From the NCBI RefSeq assembly GCF_003007785.1, contig NZ_PXOH01000040.1, positions 1 through 36,745 on the forward strand: a DNA stretch of 36,745 bases, written 5' to 3'. Position numbers and translations under genes: made by a program. This stretch comes from Aphanothece hegewaldii CCALA 016. Lineage in GTDB: Bacteria > Cyanobacteriota > Cyanobacteriia > Cyanobacteriales > Microcystaceae. Below, one piece after another: positions 24,452 through 34,337 of the stretch. Within the stretch, counting starts at the first letter, position 1. Each line of letters starts with the position of its first letter. The notes under the pieces were generated by a model, which had not been told where the DNA came from, made no database searches, and worked only from the letters and a program-made list of their open reading frames with translations.

Positions 24452-26353
24452 TTAACCTTTAGCTTGTTTTATATAATATTTATATCGCTCTTTTAATTGA
24501 TCGATCGTGAGATCTTGTGTCCAGTATTCGATTAAAGCATGACCAAACGCCCAAGCATTTAAATCAGGTGTAACGGAATTTTCCAGTAATATTGGCCAAA
24601 GCGATCGCAAGTCAAAAAACGCATCGGATTGATCTGATGTTAAGAGGGAAAAAAGCTCATACGCCATCTGTAGTTTACCAATGACTACGGGTAATTGTTC
24701 AATGGGTATTTGTTGAGCTAAAATATAGGCGGCGGCGGGGTTTCCTGTGGTGAAGGTGGCAATAAAAGAAAGAATTGGACTTTTAAGAAATGTTGCGAGT
24801 CCTTGTGTGGTTGCCATTTGGAAGGTATAGCGATTGATAATTTTAGCGGCGGCAACAATACGCGACTCTTGATCTCGTAAGAAACGCGCTAAACGGATTT
24901 GTTTGGCTGGTGCGATCGCTTCTATTAAAGTTAGGGCTAACATATCCATATTCCATGACACACGATTATTTTGTAAATCACTGGTCACGACAGGTAAAGT
25001 TTTATTACAATATTCGCCTAATAGTTGACTTCTGTACTCTGTTGCCTCACGAATTGAGACTTCTTTGGGACGATCGCCCCATTGCCAATCATAAGGGGGT
25101 TGCCATTCTCGCTGTGGACGAAGTCGATCGACTTGGGTTACAACAGTGATGATGGGTAAACTATCAATTTTTTGTTTAATTTCTTTGAAGAAATCTACAT
25201 CCATTTGCAAGGCTGGATCGAGGGCAGGAGTGACTAAAATAAGTAAATCTGCGTTTGTTGCGTAGTCTATTACCGTGTTGCGTAAATCTTCTCGGTTCAC
25301 TTGTTCGTAACCTGGTGTATCCCAAAGGGTTAGGGTTTCACCGGTGGGGGTTTCCCAATGATAATTTTTAATCTGATCGGTACTCGGTAATACGTCTACT
25401 TCGGCTTTTTCGGCTTGGAAGAGGGTATTAATCAGACTACTTTTTCCTGCTCCAGTGCGTCCTACCAATAATATATTAACGGGTTTTTGCTGAATTTCGG
25501 CAACGGGTTCAGCTTGAATGATAATATCTCTAATGGTTTGGGTTCTTGCTTCGGGTAAGGTGGTGTTTTGTGCTACAGCGATCCGTTTTCCGCTATAAAG
25601 TGCGATCGCTTGTTGTGATAAATTTCTTAGTGCTGTTTCCCGTAATAATTGACCTAAATTAACTAAAAGTTGTTGTGTTGCTTGATTACTTGATTTTTTC
25701 GTGGCTTGTCTTGCTGCTGCGGCTGCGGGATTGAGTAACCATTGCGCCCAGTTCCATACTTGCCAGAGTTTACGGGCTGATGGTTCTAATTTTTGATAAA
25801 CTTCATATGCTTGGTACGCTTGTCCTACAGTAACTTGATTGAGGGCGGGGCCTAGTTTTTGCATCCATTGATCGAGATCATCGACTGTACCCCGAATTAA
25901 ACTGTATGCTTGTGGTACATAGATATTTAAAAGTGGGTATCTCACTTCGGGATAGTAAATATTTGCGATCGCGGTAACAATTTCTTGACAACGTAGCCAG
26001 AATGTTGTCCAATCTTGCCATATTGGGGGATCAGTTTTCGCTTTTTCTAATATATCTTTTAAAATCGTAGCCGCTTTCTCGGTAGTATCCCCGTATGCGG
26101 TTGGTAGAGTGTCTAAACTTGATTCTAACTCTTGATTAACTTCGGCGATCGCTGCTTCAAGCTGTTTAATGGCAGGATTTGTCCATTGTACGAGCAACCA
26201 ACGCCAACCGACAAAAACGACAGTAAAAACAGCCCAGATCCAACTCAAACCCCATTCATGAATCTGTGATCCCGCAGCAAAAATAATAAAAATAATGATC
26301 AAAGCGATCGGAAGTGCTAAGATCACCCACTGCCAAGGTTTTAATCGTACCAT
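24452..26353 (-). CDS. Membrane-anchored TRAFAC (Era/dynamin-like) GTPase
   Basis: This 633-residue protein has two N-terminal membrane helices (about 9-27 and 36-56), a helical region to about residue 285, then a G domain: GRTGAGKSS (298-306, G1), DTPG (345-348, G3) and TQVD (406-409, G4). After the G domain comes a helical part with a hydrophobic stretch (FLKSPILSFIATFTTGNPAAAYIL, about 525-548) as in DUF697-type GTPases of cyanobacteria. It probably acts at a membrane, but its target is unknown. It converges on psaFJ, and its start codon is ATG. No partner genes are evident. Confidence 0.8.
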   Translation of the reverse strand: MVRLKPWQWVILALPIALIIIFIIFAAGSQIHEWGLSWIWAVFTVVFVGWRWLLVQWTNPAIKQLEAAIAEVNQELESSLDTLPTAYGDTTEKAATILKDILEKAKTDPPIWQDWTTFWLRCQEIVTAIANIYYPEVRYPLLNIYVPQAYSLIRGTVDDLDQWMQKLGPALNQVTVGQAYQAYEVYQKLEPSARKLWQVWNWAQWLLNPAAAAARQATKKSSNQATQQLLVNLGQLLRETALRNLSQQAIALYSGKRIAVAQNTTLPEARTQTIRDIIIQAEPVAEIQQKPVNILLVGRTGAGKSSLINTLFQAEKAEVDVLPSTDQIKNYHWETPTGETLTLWDTPGYEQVNREDLRNTVIDYATNADLLILVTPALDPALQMDVDFFKEIKQKIDSLPIITVVTQVDRLRPQREWQPPYDWQWGDRPKEVSIREATEYRSQLLGEYCNKTLPVVTSDLQNNRVSWNMDMLALTLIEAIAPAKQIRLARFLRDQESRIVAAAKIINRYTFQMATTQGLATFLKSPILSFIATFTTGNPAAAYILAQQIPIEQLPVVIGKLQMAYELFSLLTSDQSDAFFDLRSLWPILLENSVTPDLNAWAFGHALIEYWTQDLTIDQLKERYKYYIKQAKG

Positions 26354-26533
26354 TGTTTTTTAGACATCACATTGATTTCCTTGTTTTTGATCTTAATCAA
26401 TATTTCACCGATAACAAAAACATAATTTAATCTCCATCAAGAAAGTAGTATCCGTCGAGATGATTTATCCACAAAATCAATCGTTTTAGGGTTATTTTAC
26501 GGATTTTACTGGAAATCAGGCTCAGATAAATGA

Positions 26534-28375
26534 TTATTCATTTTTTAAATACCCTCGTGGTGTAATCATCCAGTTTTCATGAAAAAAGGTGGTACTATTT
26601 CCGATTAAAATAGTCGTCAACATATCAATATGAGACCATAACATTTTTCCTAATGTGGTTAAGATAATTTCTTCATCCTGACGATAAACGGAACGAACGA
26701 TCGCAACAGGTGTTAAAGGATCACGATACATTAAAAAGATCTTTTCTGCCGTCAAAAGCGGTTGAATACGTGTTTTAGAACAAGGGTTATATATAGCAGT
26801 CACAAAATCTGCTTTTGCTGCTGCTTCTAAACGTTTTTCGATCACTTCTATAGGAGTCAATAAATCACTTAAACTAATAGCACAAAAATCGTGCATTAAA
26901 GGTGCACCCACTCTAGATGCTGCTGCTTGGAGGGCGCTAATACCTGGAAAAACTTCGACTTGAGGCGTATTGCCATCCCATCCCATTACAGATAACTGTT
27001 CTAAAACGAGTCCTGCCATTCCATAAATACCACAATCACCCGAAGAAATGACGACAACAGATAAACCCCATTGGGCTAATTCTATCGCTCGTCGCGCTCT
27101 TTGGACTTCCTGAGTAATGGGTAAAGATTCGATAATTTGGGCTGGATGTTGTAGGGGTTGAATGAGATCAGTATAAAGAGAATAGCCAATAATGACATCT
27201 GCTTGAGTGATAGCTGTTTTGGCTGCGGGTGTAATTTGAGTAATATTACCAGGACCGATCCCGACTAAACCAATATAACCCGTACGTCCAGTATATTCGA
27301 TTTCCGCTTGTGCGATCGCTACTGTTACGGCTTCTGTGACTTGTTTTTGGACGAGTAATACTGCTTCTCCATATTCTTTGGCGGCCGATAATGCTGCTGC
27401 TTCTGCGACACTGGGAGTATCTACCGCTTGGGCGACAATATGCGACGGGTTAGGAACAGTAACGGTTTTTAAAATTTCGGCTGTATAGGTTTTTAAAGGT
27501 AATTGTGAGGATTGGGCATAATTTAATAAACCGATTTCATCTGCTTTAATATCTATAGTGGCTAAACCTGCGATCGCTTCAAATGCTAAATGAGATTTTT
27601 GTAAAACCTGTTGAACTGCTGTTGTAATTTGTTCTTGGGTTGCACCTCTAATACAACCGATCCCCACCCATAATACTCGCGGATGCCATTGAACTTTCGG
27701 AATATCGGATGATGGGGCAAAACGACGAGAAGTCGGAGTGATCCAAATACGACCTTTAAAAGATATTTCTTCATTAAAACCAAAATAAAAAGGATGTTCT
27801 GTTGGTAAACTTTTTTGCCATAAAGTTGATCCCGCTTCTTGGATCACTTGTATAGGTTCTTGATGAACACATATACGACTGATCCCATTCCAGTCACCTT
27901 GACCTTTTTGCCAACCAAAAGGAACCCCTAAAATATCAATTCCGGGTAAATTTAAACTTGTAGACGCGCTGGTAATAATGGGTGTCGCGGTTAGTTGTTG
28001 GGCAATGAGTCGCGTTAGTTGATCTGCTCCTCCTTGATGCCCGCTACATAAACTAATCACGTATTGTCCCTCTGGGTCGATTACAATAATCGCTGGATCT
28101 TCGGTTTTATGAGCCAACAAGGGGGCTATCAGACGCACAACGATCCCCGACGCGGCGACAAAAATAAACGCCCGATACTGCGACCAAATGGCGGTGAGAT
28201 GATCTTTTAATGAGGATTCGTAAATCTGGCTACCTTGGGGAGGTGTGATCTCGGATGCGAGGGATGAGGGGATATGAAGGGTTACATCGCCGGTTTGACA
28301 CAAAGGAAAGAGAATTTGTACCGCCCTTGGAGTAAGTGCGATCGCCGCACAGGATTGAAAAAGAAATTGACTCAA
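26534..28375 (-). CDS. cobJ: CbiG-CobJ fusion, cobalamin biosynthesis
   Basis: This 613-residue bifunctional protein joins a CbiG-like N-terminal half to a precorrin-3B C17-methyltransferase (CobJ/CbiH). CbiG opens the delta-lactone of cobalt-precorrin-5A; CobJ/CbiH contracts the corrin ring while methylating C17. The CbiG part (about 1-350) contains FVAASGIVVRLIAPLLAHKTEDPAII and CSGHQGGADQLTRLIA, and WVGIGCIRGAT in its C-terminal half. The methyltransferase part starts near residue 368 with IGLVGIGPGNITQITPAA and continues with VVVISSGDCGIYGMAGL, EVFPGISALQAAASRVGAPL and TAIYNPCSKTR. Fusions of this kind are known in cyanobacteria. The start is TTG 28375 with no strong ribosome site, so the N-terminus is slightly uncertain. 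Confidence 0.9.
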   Translation of the reverse strand: MSQFLFQSCAAIALTPRAVQILFPLCQTGDVTLHIPSSLASEITPPQGSQIYESSLKDHLTAIWSQYRAFIFVAASGIVVRLIAPLLAHKTEDPAIIVIDPEGQYVISLCSGHQGGADQLTRLIAQQLTATPIITSASTSLNLPGIDILGVPFGWQKGQGDWNGISRICVHQEPIQVIQEAGSTLWQKSLPTEHPFYFGFNEEISFKGRIWITPTSRRFAPSSDIPKVQWHPRVLWVGIGCIRGATQEQITTAVQQVLQKSHLAFEAIAGLATIDIKADEIGLLNYAQSSQLPLKTYTAEILKTVTVPNPSHIVAQAVDTPSVAEAAALSAAKEYGEAVLLVQKQVTEAVTVAIAQAEIEYTGRTGYIGLVGIGPGNITQITPAAKTAITQADVIIGYSLYTDLIQPLQHPAQIIESLPITQEVQRARRAIELAQWGLSVVVISSGDCGIYGMAGLVLEQLSVMGWDGNTPQVEVFPGISALQAAASRVGAPLMHDFCAISLSDLLTPIEVIEKRLEAAAKADFVTAIYNPCSKTRIQPLLTAEKIFLMYRDPLTPVAIVRSVYRQDEEIILTTLGKMLWSHIDMLTTILIGNSTTFFHENWMITPRGYLKNE

Positions 28376-28826
28376 AATATAAAGAAATTATTAAATAAAC
28401 TATCAATCACGATACTGTATTGTCTGTCTCATGAACAATGACAAAATTTTCCCTTTGTGTTAAGTTCTCTGTCGAAATCTGCTCAACTGGTCGAAAAATC
28501 GTCATTATAGATTTAGTTGGGTTTGTAATTATAACCAAAATTCCCTCGCTCTTTCAACTCAGTCACGCTCATCTCACTCTTGGCTTAAATCAAATCTTCC
28601 CTAGGGAGGTTATTCTATTCCTCATAATTTCCTAACAACGGTATACACAGATGTAACGATCGATACTGGGCAAATTAGCTAAATCAAGTTATGGTAGGGA
28701 GTGGTAAGTTACATTTTGTTAATCAGCAATCTAGGAAGTTGTTTGATGTCTTACCCGATTTTTAAGATTTTAAATCTTAAAAAAGTATTAAGGTTTATAA
28801 TGAGGAGTGTTGGTTGGAGGTACATA
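28376..28826. other. Intergenic region between cobJ and the DUF1815 gene
   Basis: These 451 bases hold no supported gene. A 65-codon frame at 28438-28635 lacks any recognisable feature, and frames extending the DUF1815 gene upstream (to 28701) have no ribosome site. Promoters for the two divergent genes must lie here but no clear pair stands out. Confidence 0.4.
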
Positions 28827-29192
28827 GTGTTTAAACGAATAGCACAACAACACCGAGAGCTAGTTCAAGACCTAGTCATGAACTTACAAGCTTTAGCGAT
28901 CACTTTGGAAAATCAGGGCTATTTGGCTTCTTGCTACACCTGCGGGGGTCAAATGAACAGTGCATCTTTTATGGTTAGCTTAGGAGAAGATCATCTGATC
29001 CGTTTTCTCGTTTCAGATTACGGGATTACTTGGACAGAAATGCGAGATGATCGTGAACTGATGAAGCTAGAAGGTGCAGAAGCGATCTCTCAATTAGAAG
29101 ATTTAGCGAATTTGGTTAAATATCAAGTCAAACCGATAGCTTTAGAGACCCGTAAGGGATCTGCTGGTTTCGGGCAAGTGCAACCGATCTAG
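28827..29192 (+). CDS. DUF1815 family protein
   Basis: This is a cyanobacteria-specific conserved protein of unknown function. GTG 28827 gives 121 residues, beginning MFKRIAQQHRELVQDLVMNL. GGAGG at 28816-28820 is ideally placed, whereas longer frames starting at 28701 or 28747 lack a ribosome site and would add residues foreign to the family. Conserved features are LENQGYLASCYTCGGQMNSASFMVSLGEDHLIRF, with two Cys three apart (CYTC), then DYGITWTEMRDDRELMKLEGAEAI. No membrane helix or signal is present, so it is probably soluble. The CxxC pair could bind metal or be redox-active; this is speculation. Confidence 0.85.
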   Translation: MFKRIAQQHRELVQDLVMNLQALAITLENQGYLASCYTCGGQMNSASFMVSLGEDHLIRFLVSDYGITWTEMRDDRELMKLEGAEAISQLEDLANLVKYQVKPIALETRKGSAGFGQVQPI

Positions 29193-29384
29193 CGATCAAG
29201 CAAAAACTCTTAAGAATGCGATCCTGATACATCAAACGAACTAGCAACGCTAGGTTTAATTTAATGGTCAATTAGAGAAATGTCTTTTTCTAACATCACA
29301 TAATGAGAGCAATGTGGATAAAGCTTTACAATCGAGTCGTCGTTAAGCGGGTGCTAGATATTCTCTAAGCACCCTAATCATTAT

Positions 29385-30419
29385 TTATTCGTCTTCGGCA
29401 AAAACAAAACGATGTAACTCGCTCTTGTCGGGTTCGGGGCTATTTTCGGCAAATTTGACCGCTTCTTCGATTTCATCAGTGATTTTTTGCTCAATTGCTT
29501 TGAGTTCGTCTTGAGTGGCTAAATCATGTTCTACTAAATATACGGCTAACCGAGTGATGGGATCGCGTGCGCCCCAAAACTGTTTTTCATCCGGGGATCG
29601 CAGTTCATCGGGATCAGCGAGGGAATGGCCACGAAAACGATAGGTTAACGCTTCGATGAGGGTGGGACCTTCTCCAGCACGAGCGCGGGCGATCGCTTCT
29701 TGTGCGACAGTGCGAACGGCTAGAACATCCATTCCATCGACTTCCACGCCAGCCATATTAAATACACTAGCTTTTTTATAAATTTCGGGTTGAGAGGTTG
29801 CCCGTTCATGAGCCATCCCTATTGCCCATTTATTATTTTCCACCACATAAATCATCGGCAATTTCCATAAAGCGGCCATATTTAGACATTCAAAAAACTG
29901 ACCATTATTGCTTGCACCATCACCAAAGAAACAAACTGAAACTTGATCCGCATCTTCATCATTCATCACTTCTCGACGATATTTCGCTTGAAATGCTGCA
30001 CCCGTCGAAACTGGAATACCTTCGGCAACAAACGCATAACCTCCTAATAATTTATGTTGGGCTGAAAACATATGCATCGAACCGCCACGCCCTTTACTAC
30101 ATCCAGTTGCTTTACCGAATAATTCTGACATGACTTCTTTAGCTGGTACTCCTGCACTAAGAGCATGGACATGATCTCGATAAGTACTACAAACATAATC
30201 TTCATCTCTTCGCAAAGCTTTAATGATTCCTGTTGAAATCGCTTCTTGACCGTTATAGAGATGGACAAAACCGAACATTCTGCCTCGATAATACATTTCG
30301 GCGCATTTGTCCTCAAACATACGCCCTAGTACCATATCTTCATAAAGAATTAGACCTTCTTCTTTACTAATTTTGACGGAAGCCGTGTTAAAAGTTGGTA
30401 AAGTACGCTCAGAAATCAT
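29385..30419 (-). CDS. pdhA: Pyruvate dehydrogenase E1 component, alpha subunit
   Basis: This is the alpha chain of the alpha2beta2 thiamine-diphosphate E1 enzyme, which decarboxylates pyruvate and passes the acetyl group to the lipoyl arm of E2. The 344-residue protein shows YRGRMFGFVHLYNGQEA, YRDHVHALSAGVP, KGRGGSMHMF, the ThDP/Mg signature GDGASNNGQFFECLNMAALW ending in VENN, and YRFRGHSLADPDELR with the phosphorylation-loop region. Length and motifs are standard. The ATG has no evident ribosome site. A hairpin GGGTGCT/AGCACCC at 29349-29374, without a T-run, lies just downstream. pdhB is not adjacent, as is common in cyanobacteria. Confidence 0.96.
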   Translation of the reverse strand: MISERTLPTFNTASVKISKEEGLILYEDMVLGRMFEDKCAEMYYRGRMFGFVHLYNGQEAISTGIIKALRRDEDYVCSTYRDHVHALSAGVPAKEVMSELFGKATGCSKGRGGSMHMFSAQHKLLGGYAFVAEGIPVSTGAAFQAKYRREVMNDEDADQVSVCFFGDGASNNGQFFECLNMAALWKLPMIYVVENNKWAIGMAHERATSQPEIYKKASVFNMAGVEVDGMDVLAVRTVAQEAIARARAGEGPTLIEALTYRFRGHSLADPDELRSPDEKQFWGARDPITRLAVYLVEHDLATQDELKAIEQKITDEIEEAVKFAENSPEPDKSELHRFVFAEDE

Positions 30420-30644
30420 AAGGAAAGTAGTATTATTTAGACAACAATTAGAACAATCAGAAGAAATTCGCCTTTTCTTCTTTGGTTAATTTAACTTTAG
30501 TTTAAGGCGAAACTCGTTTGTAGTCTGAAGAAGAAAGATTTTTTTACTTGCTTTCATCTTTAGGCTAGAATTTAGCCTAGCAGCCTTGGATTCTCACCCA
30601 CTTTTAAGGTCAGTAATCCAAAAATAATTATTTGCTCTACTATA

Positions 30645-30973
30645 GTTACTAATTCTGTAAGCAAATATTGCATTGAGTTTAAAATTAGCTTTATAGACTT
30701 TTACTTCTAATGGACGAACTACGCGCCTAATATCGAGTCCCAATCTAACTACTAGAATTAGATCGCCTTCTCGACTACTTTAATTTGTACGACGAGAGAG
30801 TTTAAAGCTAAAACTTTTACGTCAACCGCTTAAATAGTTAAGGTTAAAATTAGTTAACATTTTCTTGGTTGACAACCTTCTAGTTTTAAAGTTAATTATT
30901 CTTTTGTTAAGGTGCTATTGAGATTTTAGGAGATTTGCTGCCATTTGACTACATTATTGTTAAATCTTTACTA
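30645..30973 (+). repeat. Structured dispersed repeat, copy 2
   Basis: This 329-bp element in the pdhA-zipN intergenic region is flanked by TA (30643-30644, 30974-30975). It shares the starts (GTTACTAATT) and ends (GTTAAATCTTTACTA) of copy 1. Stems: GG-CG/CG-CC around AACTACG at 30712-30727, where copies 1 and 3 have TG/CA instead; AGTC 30736-30739/GACT 30773-30776 enclosing ATCTAA 30743-30748/TTAGAT 30758-30763; and GTCAAC 30821-30826/GTTGAC 30868-30873 enclosing GTTAA 30837-30841/TTAAC 30854-30858. Other conserved blocks are CGACTACTTT, TTTTACGTCAAC, GTTGACAACC and AGGTGCTAT. The rest of the intergenic region (30420-30642 and 30976-31051) holds nothing else recognisable. Confidence 0.85.
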
Positions 30974-31051
30974 TACTTGATTATCTGGTGTATTGAGTCT
31001 GGTGTATTAAGATAGTCTTGCCCGTAGCCGCGATCGCCAAGGAACCTAACC

Positions 31052-33253
31052 GTGCAAATCTCCCTTGACTACTATAGAATTTTGGGTGTGCCAATTCAAG
31101 CTACTGATGAGCAATTACAACAAGCTTATCAGGATCGTAGCTCACAGTTGCCACGTCGTGAATATGGAGATTTTGCGATCGCTTCAAGAAAATATCTTTT
31201 AGATCAAGCGTATCATATTTTAGCTGATCCTGAAAAGCGTTCAGAGTATGATCAACATTTTTTAGAACAAAATTCTGTATTACTAGAAGAATCATCCTCT
31301 GCACAACCAGCAGGAATCGAAATCCCCGACGAACAGTTAGTGGGAGGATTATTGATCCTACAAGAACTGGGTGAGTATGAATTAGTGATAGGTTTGGGAG
31401 AAAATTTTTTAAATCAAATTTCTGACGGGGAAAAAAAACAAGCTCAACGACAAGATATTATTTTTACTTTAGCGATCGCTTATTTAGAATTAAGTCGGGA
31501 AAAGTGGGAACAACAAGATTATGAGACAGCCGCGACCATTTCTCAAAAAGGGTTAAAATGGCTAGAAAAAGAGCAGTTATTCCCACAATTGCAAGACGAA
31601 ATCTGGGCAGAATATTATAAATTGCGTCCTTATCGGATTTTAAATTTTTTATCATTAGGGTTAGAGCAACAAGAAGTTAGAGTCAAAGGACTTCAATTGT
31701 TGCAAGAAATGTTACAAGAAAGACAGGGCATTGATGGACTAGGGAACGATGGTTCGGGATTAAATCCCCATCGCTTTTTACTCTATATTCAGCAGTTACG
31801 CCCTCATTTAACCATTAATGAACAGTTAGCTGTCTTTGAAAGTGTATCGCGTTCCAATAATGCGGTTGATGCTTGTTTTAATGTGTATATTTTTATTGGC
31901 TTTGGTTTTGCTTTTCAGCAACCCGATTTTATTCTTAAAGCTACTTCATTACTCGAACAACTGAGTAAATATCAAGATGTTTATTTAGAACAAGCCATTT
32001 GTGCTTTATTATTAGGACAAACAAAGCTGGCTAATTTATCCGTCAAAAAAACGCAAGAAATAGCAGCTTTAAACTATATTCGAGAGCATTCGGAAAATGA
32101 ACAAGATTTATTATTAGGTTTGTATCAGTATGCCGAAAAATGGCTGCAAACTGAGGTTTATCCCCAATTTCGAGATTTAAAGACTCAGCAAGTTTCTCTA
32201 AAAGATTATTTTGCTGACGAAAGTGTACAAAATTACCTAGAACAGGTATCAGATTTGACAGAATCAGAAATGTCACCAGAAGATAACAATCTTTTAGATC
32301 AGACTCCAGTGACTGTTCATCAAGAGGTAGAAAATGATAATCTTATTGCATCAACGGGAGAACTTGACATGAGGAAATCCGCTTTATCTTATTCTGAATA
32401 TTTGCCTGAACCTAATTTCCCGCAACGCTCTCGACGAGGAAAAAAAACGGCAGGGAAAAAAACGGCTGTATCTTCGGCAAATTCGTCCACTCAAAGCGCA
32501 AAAGAACAATCGATCGCGTATACAGATAATAATTTAGCATTCTCTGGGACTTATCCTCATCCCGCACCGTCTCGCCCCCAAAGGAAAAAAACATCTTCAG
32601 TTTCTAACTCTGATTCTCTAATTCAAAAGCCCTCTCTAAAAAAGAAGACAAGACCTAAACGAAGAAAGTTCCGTTTAGCTAAACCTTTATTAATGGGTTT
32701 ATGTTTATTGGGTGGGTTATCTTTAGCGGTTTTAACGGTTAGAGCGGTTCAAGAGCGTCAATCTCCTTTAGGAGCATTACAACGTGAACAATTAAATATA
32801 TCTTTAAATGAGCCTCCAATAGAGTTACCTTTGGCAAATACACCCGTTGTTTCATCTCCGACGTTGACTAAAGAAGATGCGTTACAAGTGATCCAAACAT
32901 GGTTAGATAGCAAGAAACAAGCATTTGGCACCACGCATAATATTAATCAGTTAAAGAGTATTTTGGCTGAACCACTTTTATCAGATTGGCAAAAAAGAGC
33001 GATCGCACTGCAAAAAGAAAAAAACTTTTGGCAATATCAACATGAGCTAAAAATTGAGTCAGTCACGACTAATATTAAAGTTCCAGAGCGAGCTACTGTG
33101 GTTGCAAATGTACGAGAAAAGGCTCAGTTTAATCAGAATGGACAAATAGTAGCGCGTAATTCTTATGATAAAAAACTATCTGTAAAATATGAATTAGTTC
33201 GACAGAATGAGCAATGGCTGATTCAAGATATTAAAGTGATGAAATCATCTTAA
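31052..33253 (+). CDS. zipN: Cell division protein ZipN/Ftn2 (ARC6 homologue)
   Basis: This is the cyanobacterial counterpart of plant ARC6. It anchors the FtsZ ring to the inner membrane and recruits other divisome proteins. The 733-residue protein begins with a J-like domain (DYYRILGVPIQATDEQLQQA ... ILADPEKRSEYDQHF, residues 6-70) in which the HPD tripeptide of true DnaJ co-chaperones is replaced (LPRRE region), as expected for this family. A long helical cytosolic part, a basic Ser/Lys-rich linker, one membrane helix (LLMGLCLLGGLSLAVLTV, about 550-567) and a periplasmic DUF4101/IMS-like domain of about 165 residues follow. GTG 31052 is preceded by AAGGA. Its stop overlaps the convergent cyclase gene by 4 bases. 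Confidence 0.9.
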   Translation: MQISLDYYRILGVPIQATDEQLQQAYQDRSSQLPRREYGDFAIASRKYLLDQAYHILADPEKRSEYDQHFLEQNSVLLEESSSAQPAGIEIPDEQLVGGLLILQELGEYELVIGLGENFLNQISDGEKKQAQRQDIIFTLAIAYLELSREKWEQQDYETAATISQKGLKWLEKEQLFPQLQDEIWAEYYKLRPYRILNFLSLGLEQQEVRVKGLQLLQEMLQERQGIDGLGNDGSGLNPHRFLLYIQQLRPHLTINEQLAVFESVSRSNNAVDACFNVYIFIGFGFAFQQPDFILKATSLLEQLSKYQDVYLEQAICALLLGQTKLANLSVKKTQEIAALNYIREHSENEQDLLLGLYQYAEKWLQTEVYPQFRDLKTQQVSLKDYFADESVQNYLEQVSDLTESEMSPEDNNLLDQTPVTVHQEVENDNLIASTGELDMRKSALSYSEYLPEPNFPQRSRRGKKTAGKKTAVSSANSSTQSAKEQSIAYTDNNLAFSGTYPHPAPSRPQRKKTSSVSNSDSLIQKPSLKKKTRPKRRKFRLAKPLLMGLCLLGGLSLAVLTVRAVQERQSPLGALQREQLNISLNEPPIELPLANTPVVSSPTLTKEDALQVIQTWLDSKKQAFGTTHNINQLKSILAEPLLSDWQKRAIALQKEKNFWQYQHELKIESVTTNIKVPERATVVANVREKAQFNQNGQIVARNSYDKKLSVKYELVRQNEQWLIQDIKVMKSS

Positions 33254-34230
33254 TTATTCACACTCAAAAATTGTTTTAACTCATCAAAAGTCGTGCCATA
33301 AGTTAGAGTAATTTCGTCGTATCCTTTGAGTTGAACGTTATGCCCATGAAATAAGGTTGTTGTTTCTTTCATTGTGGCTAAATGACGATAAGTTGTTTCA
33401 CCAATGGCTAAATCTAATTTAATTTCTTTAGTGGCTGATTCTAAACGAAATGCGGCATTAACGGTATCACCAATTGCCGTATAATCGGGATGTGCGCCAC
33501 TTCCTGTATTTCCCACCATTGCAAAACCCGTATTAATTCCCGCACCAATTTTTAAGGGAAACGGTAAAGGATAAGATGTACTTAAAGTTTGAGTCATGGT
33601 GTTGAGTTGACTAACCGCTTGAAAAATTTTGAGCATTTCTTCTTGGGTAATGGCTTCGTGTCCATGAAACCAAATTGCCATAATTGCATCACCGATATAT
33701 TTATCAACCCAACTTCCTGAGTCTCGGATAATTTTTCCCGCTTCACGAAACCAGTTTCCAATGAGTGATGATAAAAGTTGTTCATCTAATTGTCGAGTTA
33801 AAACCGTAAAATTTCTCATATCAACCACCATGACAGAAGTTAGTCGTCGTTCATGAATGGCGGATGTTTGAAAGTCGCTCTCTGTACTTCTAAAATCTTG
33901 ATTAGATAAACGTTTGCTCTCTGGGAGATAAAATTCAACTTCGGTTTTCCCGAAGGTAATTTGATCATTATCACTTAAAGTTACGGGGATACCCACTCTA
34001 CGTCCATTAACAAAGGTTCCATTACGACTACCAAGATCGATTAAATAAAATTCTTCTGTTGGTGTCGATTGAATAATCGCATGGTTACGAGAAATACAAT
34101 GATCTCGAATCATTAGATCATTGTCTTTGTTTCGTCCAATTGTCCAGTAGTTTTTTCCGGACAAAGGAAAATAGATCTCACCTTTTTCGGTATGTAGTAA
34201 CAAGTAGGGAGTTTGTCCGAGTTTCTCCAC
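33250..34230 (-). CDS. FHA domain-class III adenylate cyclase
   Basis: This 326-residue soluble protein combines an FHA phosphothreonine-binding domain (WTIGRNKDNDLMIRDHCISR, SRNGTFVNG; about 28-95) with a class III nucleotide cyclase catalytic domain. Catalytic residues are recognisable: metal-binding Asp137 (VVDMRNFT) and Asp181 (DKYIGDAIMAIW), adenine-selecting Lys177 and Thr251 (YTAIGDTVNAAFRLE, the Lys/Thr pair of cyanobacterial adenylate cyclases), Asn258 and Arg262. It should make cyclic AMP, with activity or location steered by binding of a phosphorylated partner. The start is GTG. It is convergent with zipN, overlapping by 4 bases. No transmembrane or receiver domain is seen. Confidence 0.9.
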   Translation of the reverse strand: MEKLGQTPYLLLHTEKGEIYFPLSGKNYWTIGRNKDNDLMIRDHCISRNHAIIQSTPTEEFYLIDLGSRNGTFVNGRRVGIPVTLSDNDQITFGKTEVEFYLPESKRLSNQDFRSTESDFQTSAIHERRLTSVMVVDMRNFTVLTRQLDEQLLSSLIGNWFREAGKIIRDSGSWVDKYIGDAIMAIWFHGHEAITQEEMLKIFQAVSQLNTMTQTLSTSYPLPFPLKIGAGINTGFAMVGNTGSGAHPDYTAIGDTVNAAFRLESATKEIKLDLAIGETTYRHLATMKETTTLFHGHNVQLKGYDEITLTYGTTFDELKQFLSVNN

Positions 34231-34337
34231 GGTGCATAAGCGATCAAAAAGCAGAACAGCAGATACTATGGTTTAATTTATCGCTTTTGTCTTAAAAAAT
34301 GACATAAACGAAATAAGTTTATATCTTTAAGTTTATA

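Noticed and set aside
28438..28635. 65-codon open frame between cobJ and the DUF1815 gene
   Set aside because: No ribosome site, no recognisable motif and a sequence composition like non-coding AT-rich DNA.
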